Positions 56,991 to 64,000 of a stretch of DNA of 64,000 nt are shown here, piece after piece; position 1 is the stretch's first letter; every line of letters starts with the position of its first letter. The stretch spans positions 56,008,239-56,072,238 of the forward strand of contig NC_071389.1 in NCBI RefSeq assembly GCF_022682495.2, written 5' to 3'. The DNA comes from Desmodus rotundus (Eukaryota > Chordata > Mammalia > Chiroptera > Phyllostomidae). The position numbers were made by a program, and so were the translations under genes. The notes beneath the pieces are model-generated. The model worked only from the letters and a program-made list of their open reading frames with translations. It did not search any database and was not told the origin of the DNA.

Positions 56991-57439
56991 AAATGAGTTT
57001 TAATAAGTGTTGAAAATTAAAATAGACATACTGAAGAACATAGAAATCCTAAGTATACACATTGATAAATTATCACAAAGTAATCAGTAGGACATACCTT
57101 TGAAGAGATGTTAGAAAGAGAACAAAAAGTTAGGGTCTGCAGACTTCGGTTTGAAACCTGACCCCATGACTCAGTTTCCAACTTTTCTTGTAAGAAAGCA
57201 CAAGGACAAAATTATAGTATTTAATATATACTTATTCAGTATTTAGTATATAGCATATATAACATAAAATTGAGTATACCGTATTTAATATCTAATATGG
57301 TATTTTAATATTGTTTTCAAAGTTACCCTACATTTTTACTGTCTTAAACGTCAATTCTTAGGAGTTAATTTGACCTGTTGGTAGCATTTGTCACAGTTAA
57401 TCACTTTTTTTCTTTATACTATTTTTTACATTTTGCTCT

Positions 57440-58142
57440 CAGAATGTCATACTTGTTTGATCAGCCTTCTGCCTATCTGCTGCTTCTCAGTCACTTTTGC
57501 TCTTCTTTCTTCATCAACTTGAACTCGTAATGTAAGAGCCCCTCCTCTTCTTTCTGCTCTTTATACCTAGTCCTTTGGTGATCTCATTAAGTCTTAGAGT
57601 TTTAAATATCACCTATGAGTGAACAATTCCCAAATTCACATCTCCAATCTTACCTCCAGACTTATGTGTATGACTGCGTGATTGGCACTTTTACTTGTAT
57701 TTCTAACAGGCATCCAAAACTTCACAAACCTGCAACTGAATTCCTATCTCCCTCACCAAACCTTTTCTATTCCCATGCTTACCCTTCTCAGCTAAGAGAA
57801 ACGTAGGCATCTTTGACTCTTCTCTTTCTTTCCACCCCTTATTGGCTCTACCTTCAAAATATCTTCAACCACTTTTCACATTTTCACCACCTGGCCTAAA
57901 CATCCTTTCTGGACTACTGTGGTTACCTTCTAACTGGAAGCTTGAAGTGTGAGAGGAAGTCGGAGAAGAACACAGTAGGAGTGGTCATGAAAGACAGTTA
58001 GTGCCAGAGCCCAGTGTCTCCTCCCATTAGAATGTAGCCCCATCAGGGAAGGAATTATGGCCTGTTTTGCTCACCGCTATATCCTCAGGGTGTTGTCCAA
58101 TGCCACAGCAATGCCTCAAATGTTATTTGTTAAGTAAATTAA
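57440..58142 (+). repeat. L2 LINE, ORF2 end to 3' terminus
   Basis: Sense L2. GTAATTTCTAACAGGCATCC-like sequence near 57700 encodes the worn ..SNRHPKL.. motif of L2 ORF2. TTGGCTCTACCTTCAAAATATC and TTTCTGGACTACTGTGGTTACC follow, then the 3' end CATTAGAATGTAGCCCCATCAGG..TTTGTTAAGTAAATTAA at 58025-58142. About 70 bp at 57950-58015 is unrelated. Confidence 0.7.
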
Positions 58143-58144
58143 TT

Positions 58145-59920
58145 TTCCCTTTTAATGATATTTCATGACAAGGAAGCTATGAATTTCTGATATACTATTT
58201 TTTATAAAATTATAGAAATTTTGGAAATAATAATTATATTTGTCGCTGTTACTTCTGTCTTGACTATCTTGTTTTTTTATTCTACCTTTTAGTTATGCTT
58301 TATATTTCTATGATATTTCCACAAACTTTTTTTTCATTTTAAAAAGGAAAGAAGAAGGGAGTAGGGAAGTTATATTTTGTGATCCACAGTTTTTGCAACT
58401 TGATATTTTATTCTTATGGTACACATTAAGATTCATGATATTGATTAAAACACGATAGGAAAAATGAAAAATTTATCTCCAGGAACATATTTTTTTTCCT
58501 CCTGAACATTTATCTTGTCTTTTCTAGGGAAATATTTTCAACCTAACCATAATGTAGATTTTATCTGGTGATGTTTTGAAAATCTACTTAAAACAATAAG
58601 AACAATATATTGCTATTAGTATAAACTCCTATTTTTATTAGCCATCAATAAACTTATCTTAAACAGCAAAAAAGGATATTTCATGGGAACCATACATATT
58701 TTTAGTTTTTCTTTTTATAAACAATGAAGAATAACTATTTTTCAGTGGATACATTTTTCTCTTCCCTTTTTAAATGAAGAATAGTAGGCTTCAAGAGTTA
58801 TTTGGAATCTTTGGTCCAGCCAGCTCAGAGTAGTTTAGTACTTGCTTCTCAGAAGGTACTATGTTTGGGGAGAACAGGACCATCTAGTGCCAAACTCCTG
58901 CCCTACCTGGCCAGCTGTCTGCAGCTGCTGGGAACACAGCCTGAAGTAGAGGGTCCTCCCAAACGGAGTTTTTGGACCTCTACTTTCTGTCCTTCTGAAT
59001 TACTTGGTCTACTTCCCTGGGTTTAACAGTGATGCTGGGGTGTGGCCAACATTTTTCGTATTATCCCTACAAATTTTTTTATCTGGAATATATCCAGAAT
59101 CTAGGTTTTAGTTTTTATAAAAGTATCTTGAATCTCATAGAATACCAAAGGGAAATTTGGAGTGCCACGAATCATAAAACCTGTCTTCAGTGTTTGTAGT
59201 GAGAAAATGCTGGCGGGCAAAGTCATAGTGCATCCAGGTAAGATTATCAATGCTTCCGTGATTAAACATCTCTTTCTTAATTGTTATTTGTCTTTTTTTT
59301 TAAGTGAATTCATTTGAGCCACTGGTTGTTACCTCTCATTCTTAGCTGGTTAGCTTAGCCTGCCCCAGTTTCGGCCTCCCATCCCCTCACTGTACCTGCC
59401 CATGCACACGCATACACGCAAAGTCTAATTTTGAACTTAGATCGCTGGGAGCCACTAGGAGAAAGAAAATGATGTCAGCTTATAAATGCAGTTTTCATGA
59501 AGTTTTTAAAATGAAATGTTTTTAAGGATTGATCTAGAGATTTCAACTTTTTTTTGCTGAAATAAATATTCAAATCTAATTCTAAAAAATAAAAAGAAAA
59601 AGAACCTCTCTGAACTATTATTTTGAAACTTTGTTTTTATTTTCTAATGCTGATAAAGAGCTCTTATCATTTAATAAAGTTCTTATTAGACTCTAGAGAA
59701 AAGGCATTTAAAAAAGCATTTATTATATTAGAAAAGCTCATGTTTTTCATTGGGGAAAATATACCTATATCCACATTTTCACTAGTCTGAGAAGCACTTG
59801 CCTTGTTCTTCAAGGAGCCTTAAGAATTGATGCTGTGTGATAATTAAAGAAATATTTACGGGTAATGTTTTTAAGTGGTGCATGTGGTTATCACAGCATA
59901 TCCCCTAATATTTTTGATCA
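58145..59920. other. No gene recognised
   Basis: Unique DNA. A 74-codon frame at 58802-59026 in a GC-balanced patch has no recognisable homology. Confidence 0.4.
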
Positions 59921-59924
59921 GAGT

Positions 59925-60006
59925 AATAATAATCATTTATTGACTTACTGTAATAAATATGAATTTATTTTCTCCTTACAACAACCCTGTGAGGTAGGCA
60001 GAAGTG
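59925..60006 (-). repeat. MIR SINE, left part of split copy
   Basis: ATCATTTATTGACTTACTGTA and CCTTACAACAACCCTGTGAGGTAGGC are antisense MIR up to the GAGGTAGG core. Confidence 0.65.
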
Positions 60007-60305
60007 AGGTTAAAACACGTAGCAGCCTGTAAGGCATGGGCTCTGGCCCACTGGAATGAGTTCAGAGCACAGGGCTGGAGTAGGGTGGCCAGGCTTCTGT
60101 TCTGCAAGGTGTTAGCTTTTTAATTGTTAAACCCAGTGTTATGGAGTACAGAGGAGACCCAGGGGGTGGGGCTGGGTGGAGGCTGGGTGTGTGTGGGCAC
60201 TGAGGTGCCTGAGTAGGCAGCCATTTATCCATTGGCATGGAAGTGTTTTGTATTTTAGGAACCAGATATGCCATTACTGGTACAAGCTGGGAAATATAGT
60301 GCAGT
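60007..60305. other. ~300 bp insertion of unknown type inside a MIR
   Basis: Separates the two MIR halves. Imperfect 10 bp direct repeats GGCAGAAGTG (59997-60006) and GGCAAAACTG (60306-60315) flank it. There is no poly-A tail and no recognised SINE promoter. A G-rich segment lies at 60155-60200. Confidence 0.5.
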
Positions 60306-60430
60306 GGCAAAACTGTTAATATCCCCACATGTGCAGTTGAGGGAATCTAGGCACAAAGATACCACATAACTTGCTGAAGGTCACAACTAATAGGTTATGA
60401 ACTAGAGTTGGGTCAGGAACACTGGGCATG
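60306..60430 (-). repeat. MIR SINE, right part of split copy
   Basis: CTGTTAATATCCCCACATGTGCAG, AACTTGCTGAAGGTCACAAC and GAACTAGAGTTGGGTCAGG continue the MIR at 59925. Confidence 0.65.
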
Positions 60431-60434
60431 CGCT

Positions 60435-60835
60435 TTCCTCAGGGTGTGAGACAGCTTCATAGAGATGGCCTTCTGCTTATCTGCTACAATGAACTGTGTG
60501 AGGATTGAGTGCAGGGGAGATCACTGGACTCGAAAACGAGCGTCCAGACTGATGTTTCTCCATCCCGGGCAGCCATTTCTGAGGCCTACAGAGATCAACA
60601 TCATTAAAATGTCCAGCTGTGAAGTGACTTTTAAAAACCATGAAGGAGCAAACTACAATATAATGTATCTGGTATATATTTTTAATTTGTGATAGTATGG
60701 AAAAGTACTTACAGAATTACATGTCTTGTATGGGAACAGGTTGATTTAAAAAGAAATGTGAAAAAATTGATTTAAAATGAAATTGTAATATGACAAATGT
60801 AGATACACAAAGTATTTAAAGTATAAATATGTATA
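60435..60835. other. No gene recognised
   Basis: Unique DNA; a 75-codon frame at 60465-60692 has no recognisable domain. Confidence 0.4.
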
Positions 60836-60837
60836 TT

Positions 60838-60970
60838 ATAAAAACATTTTTAATTTTATTAAATTTATTATGGTGACATTGCTTAATAAGATTATATGTT
60901 TCAAGTGTAAAATTTTATAATACATAATCTATATATTGCATTTTGTGCTTACTACCCAAAGTAAATACAT
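60838..60970 (-). mobile_element. L1 3' end fragment
   Basis: TTTATTATGGTGACATTGCTTAA, TTCAAGTGTAAAATTTTATAATAC and ATCTATATATTGCATTTTGTG are the antisense 3' UTR of a laurasiatherian L1. Confidence 0.7.
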
Positions 60971-61109
60971 ATTTTTTCTATGTGAAATACATAAAAGTTA
61001 TAATAGAAATTGTTACGAATTCATACAATTTTGTGTATCCATGAAGTGGGTAGCAATTTGCAGTAATCATTCTCTAAGTTTTGTTCGATTCTTTAATTCT
61101 TAGTATTCA

Positions 61110-61310
61110 TGACTAAGTATTGTCCCGGCCTTGATCCATGTTGGTTTTATTAGCGAGGTTGGGAGCGCAGCTGCTGTGTGCGGGGCCAAGATCTGAGTGA
61201 GGGCCGACTAATGTCCGAGCTTCTGGGCTCGGGTATGAGAGGACGAGACTGTGTTCCGTGTCTAACACTCAGGAAGCCGGAGTTGTCAGCTCCTTGCTGG
61301 GCTCGGTTAG
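61110..61310. other. Local CpG-rich patch
   Basis: About eleven CpG within 200 bp, contrasting with the CpG-depleted surroundings. It is bounded on the right by a MIR. No promoter elements or exon could be assigned. Confidence 0.5.
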
Positions 61311-61311
61311 G

Positions 61312-61485
61312 GAAGCTCCTCAGACTCTTGGAACTTCAGTTTCTTATCTCTACAGTGAGGAACAGAATAGTATTTATCCCATAGGGTTGGAATGAGAATT
61401 CAGTGATATGGCACATGTGAGTTACTGGGAACAATGACTGGCTCTATGTTAGATACTTAATAAATATTAGATATTATGATTTATA
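61312..61485 (+). repeat. MIR SINE 3' part
   Basis: GAACTTCAGTTTCTTATCTCTAC, CCCATAGGGTTGGAATGAG and GATACTTAATAAATATTAGA. Confidence 0.65.
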
Positions 61486-61744
61486 GTAAAGTTGATGATA
61501 TTTTTAGAAATTGTCCCACTAATTCCGTCATGTTGTTATTCATACAAACAGTACACTAGAGCCGCATATTTAATTTTAAGCTACCAGTCACCCATGTAGG
61601 ATATTTCTTTTATACGTAACACGTTAGTGAACAGTCACAATAACCAGCATTGCCTGAGTCTCCGGGCGCAGTGCCTGCTGCTGTGCCTGACAGTGATTAC
61701 TTTTCATCACTCGCATCACTTGGTACAGCAGTTCTTCGAGGTAG

Positions 61745-61925
61745 ATATTGCTGCCCATGTCCGATTGCTTTGCACATATCACGTAATTTACCATTTACGG
61801 TAATACAATAAGGTAGATTTTTTATATCTCTTAGCAGATGAGAAAACTGAGGCCTACAGAGATTAAGTAGTGAAGCTGGTTTTCAAACCCAGATCTTCAT
61901 GTCTCCAGTGTTCTTAGTCATCATT
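61745..61925 (-). repeat. MIR SINE
   Basis: AATACAATAAGGTAGATTTTT, GATGAGAAAACTGAGGCCTACAG and GTGAAGCTGGTTTTCAAACCCAG. Confidence 0.75.
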
Positions 61926-61929
61926 GCAT

Positions 61930-62900
61930 ATGACCTGTCGTATCATATTACGCATATTTCATCACAGAATCTCTCCTGTGCTAAGAAGTTTTTTCTCCCT
62001 CCAAGAACTGATATTTCCCCCTTCCTTCTCTGTCTGTAACAACCATATGACTATTTCTTCCTTTACATAATGCCTATTAAGAAGCTTAGATCCAAATTGA
62101 GGCTTAAATATAGTAGTACCATAATGCTGATAAAATATGTGTTTAAGCTTTTCTGGTATTGATGGTCAATTTTTTTATTTGTATTTTGCCAAGTCTTGAT
62201 TTTTAATTCTAAACTTGCATTTTTCTCCATCTGTTTATTCAAACAGCCTCTTTTAAGCTACAGTCAGATCTTTAGTGGAACAAGAACAAATAAATAAATA
62301 AATAAAGCCTTTGTTCATAGCTTGATAAATTGCTCAACACAGTGGATTAAAGATGCAATAGTTGTTCATTCAGAGTGACCATTGCTTCTGATTGTTTCCA
62401 GTTTTACGAATCCCAAACAATCAAGGGAAATATAGACATTTTTGAGAGTCAGTATTGTGGATTATTATGTGGAGTTGTAATTCTTTTCTGGGAGGTAATA
62501 AGCATCTCTAAGAACATGGTGAGTCTAGTATGTCTTGCTCTAACCGTTGACTGGCTAGCTAATCATTCTGAATTAATTAATCTAAAGGTATATATCCTGA
62601 GAATTTGTGCTTCGCAGATATTTTATTGTAAATAGACAAAACAGAAAGGTAAAATAATCATTAAAAAAGAAAGCAGAAAGGGGAACATATTTCAATCTCA
62701 TAATTCAGGGAATATTTAATTCAGGAGAGAATTCATTTCTTTGAGAGAAAGAAATATTCTAAGATGTGGCTTCTTTGGATGCCTTTAGCAAATTGTAAAG
62801 TTCTCTGTGAATGATTCTTATATAGCATATGATACATTCAAGTTCTAAACTAAATATTTTAAACTGCCTGTATGATGCTACTTTTTATAGCAGTTTAACT
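61930..62900. other. No gene recognised
   Basis: AT-rich unique DNA; a (TAAA)n run lies at 62290-62307. Confidence 0.4.
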
Positions 62901-62904
62901 TTAC

Positions 62905-62997
62905 TGATCTGACAGGTATTTATTGAGCCCCTACTGTGCTCCAGGTTTGGGTGTGAGATACCTGAGGGAACAAAACAGACGAAATTCCTATCCTCAC
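62905..62997 (-). repeat. L2 LINE, left half (split)
   Basis: GGTATTTATTGAGCCCCTACTGTGCTCCAGG and GGGAACAAAACAGACGAAATTCC are the antisense L2 tail. The repeat resumes after the LTR at 63467. Confidence 0.8.
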
Positions 62998-63466
62998 TGT
63001 GGTGGGCTGAAAAATGCCCACAAGAGATGTTCTTCATGATCCCTGGGACCTGTGAACATGTAACTGATGTGGCAGAAGTGACTTCGCAGATGTGATTAAG
63101 GATCTAGAGATGGAAGATTATCTTGGATTATTCCGGTGAACCCTAAATGTAATTACAAGTGCCTTTACAAGAGGGAGGCAGAGGAAGATTTTCCTTCAGA
63201 AGAGGAAGAGGCAATGTGATGATGTAATGAAGATGGGAGCAGTGTATGTTGAAGACAGAAGGGCCCACGAGCCAAGAAATGTGGGTGGCTACGAGAAGGT
63301 GAAAAAAACAGTTTCCCGTCAGAGCCTTCCTGCCCATGCGTTGACTTTGGTCCAGTGAAACTGATTTCACGCTCCGACCTCCAGAACTGTGGGAGAGCAA
63401 ATTTGTGTTGGGATAAGCCACGAATTTTGTGGTAATTTGTTATAGCAGCCTGGAAAAACAAAAGCA
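62998..63466 (+). mobile_element. Solo LTR (MaLR/MLT1-like) inside an L2
   Basis: Starts TGTGGTGGGCTGAAAAATGCC. It contains TTCGCAGATGTGATTAAGGATC, GCCCACGAGCCAAGAAATG, GACCTCCAGAACTGTGGG and GGATAAGCCACGAATTTTGTG, and ends ..AAAAGCA. Flanking 5 bp CTCAC/TTCAT both derive from the L2 word CTCAT, giving a plausible retroviral target duplication. The exact MaLR subfamily is uncertain. Confidence 0.78.
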
Positions 63467-63910
63467 TTCATGGAGATTTCATTCTACAGAAGGAGATGGA
63501 CAGTAAACAGCAATGACGATAAATAAATAAATCACATGATATGTTAGAAGGTAAAAAGTACAGTGAGAAGGAAGAAAAGAAGCACTGGGTGAGAGGGACA
63601 GAGGGGACCTGATCCATGCAGAGGTGCTGCTGAGGTGTGGCGGGTGGGGGGATGGTTTACGGCATAACCAGTATCCACAGAATAGACTCACTGAGAGGGT
63701 GAGATTTGAGCACAGACGGGAAGTCGGTAAAGGAGTTAGCTAAGTGGATATCTGTGGGAAAATTACTCCAGGTGGAGAGAACCACAGTACAAATGTCCTG
63801 AGGCATTTAATGAAAAAAGGCCAGGGGGATTAAAGGACAGGGACAGTGACAGAGGACCAGATAGGTGGCTGCAGGCTGATGGCACAGGCCTGGAAAAACC
63901 TGCCATTGGG
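63467..63910 (-). repeat. L2 LINE, right half (split)
   Basis: Continues directly from the left half: CATGGAGATTTCATTCTACAG, GATGGACAGTAAACAGC, GGTGAGATTTGAGCACAGACG, GTGGATATCTGTGGGAAAATTA and GTCCTGAGGCATTTAATG are in normal antisense L2 order. Confidence 0.78.
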
Positions 63911-64000
63911 GAGAGGAAGCCACTTTACAGATTTACCAGCAGCTATTTTCTCCGAGAAAATACCTATCTGGTCAGTTCAGCCTAATGGTTTTCAGTTGAA

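Overview
The window is mammalian, and most probably from a bat. It has no operons or dense genes. It is AT-rich, CpG-poor DNA filled with interspersed repeats typical of eutherian genomes: MIR, L2, MaLR (MLT1-type) LTRs, old L1, mariner and hAT relics. The bat call rests on four tRNA-derived SINEs of the Ves type (each beginning GCCCTGGCYRGTRTGGCT) with clean target-site duplications, and on LINE-1 elements with a bat/laurasiatherian 3' end (TGGGACAACTGTAATA in sense orientation). I found no exon of a working host protein-coding gene. The window is probably intergenic or deep intronic.

Layout. At 1-1.7 kb an old antisense L1 is split by a younger sense L1. At 1.7-9.6 kb there is little-marked DNA with L2 and MIR relics and one Ves SINE. 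At 9.6-15.2 kb there is a short L1 tail, an L1M relic, an MLT1 solo LTR, an internally deleted mariner and L2 pieces. At 15.9-17.7, 20.8-22.8 and 28.8-30.8 kb there are three complete ~1.8-2.0 kb LINEs that carry a GC-rich 5' leader, an L1 ORF1 and a 3' UTR but no ORF2 (HAL1-like architecture). A truncated fourth lies at 35.6-36.2 kb. All four are on the minus strand, and the first keeps a 241-codon open ORF1. At 23.4-28.8 kb repeats are sparse, and 25.4-26.3 kb is the best candidate for constrained regulatory sequence. At 33.5-38.1 kb a pair of homologous ~650 bp minus-strand LTRs flanks a non-coding internal region. At 40.3-41.1 kb a twin-primed L1 has a Ves SINE inserted in its own target-site duplication. 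At 42.1-43.5 kb an ancient HAL1 relic is split by an MLT1 LTR. At 43.7-44.2 kb there is a possible retrocopy split by an L1 tail. At 46.5-47.3 kb lies a TIMM17B processed pseudogene. At 53.67-54.20 kb there is a large AT-rich palindrome. The right end holds L2, MIR, an LTR-like unit and an L2 split by an LTR.

How the parts relate. The ORF2-less elements and the ORF2-bearing L1 tails share a 3'-terminal motif. This fits mobilisation of the half-LINEs, the Ves SINEs and the TIMM17B retrocopy by L1 ORF2 protein acting in trans. The nested insertions give a relative chronology: L2, MIR, HAL1 and old L1 first; then MLT1, mariner and ERV; then the bat half-LINEs; then Ves SINEs. Family names come from recognising consensus features by eye, so boundaries of old repeats are approximate.
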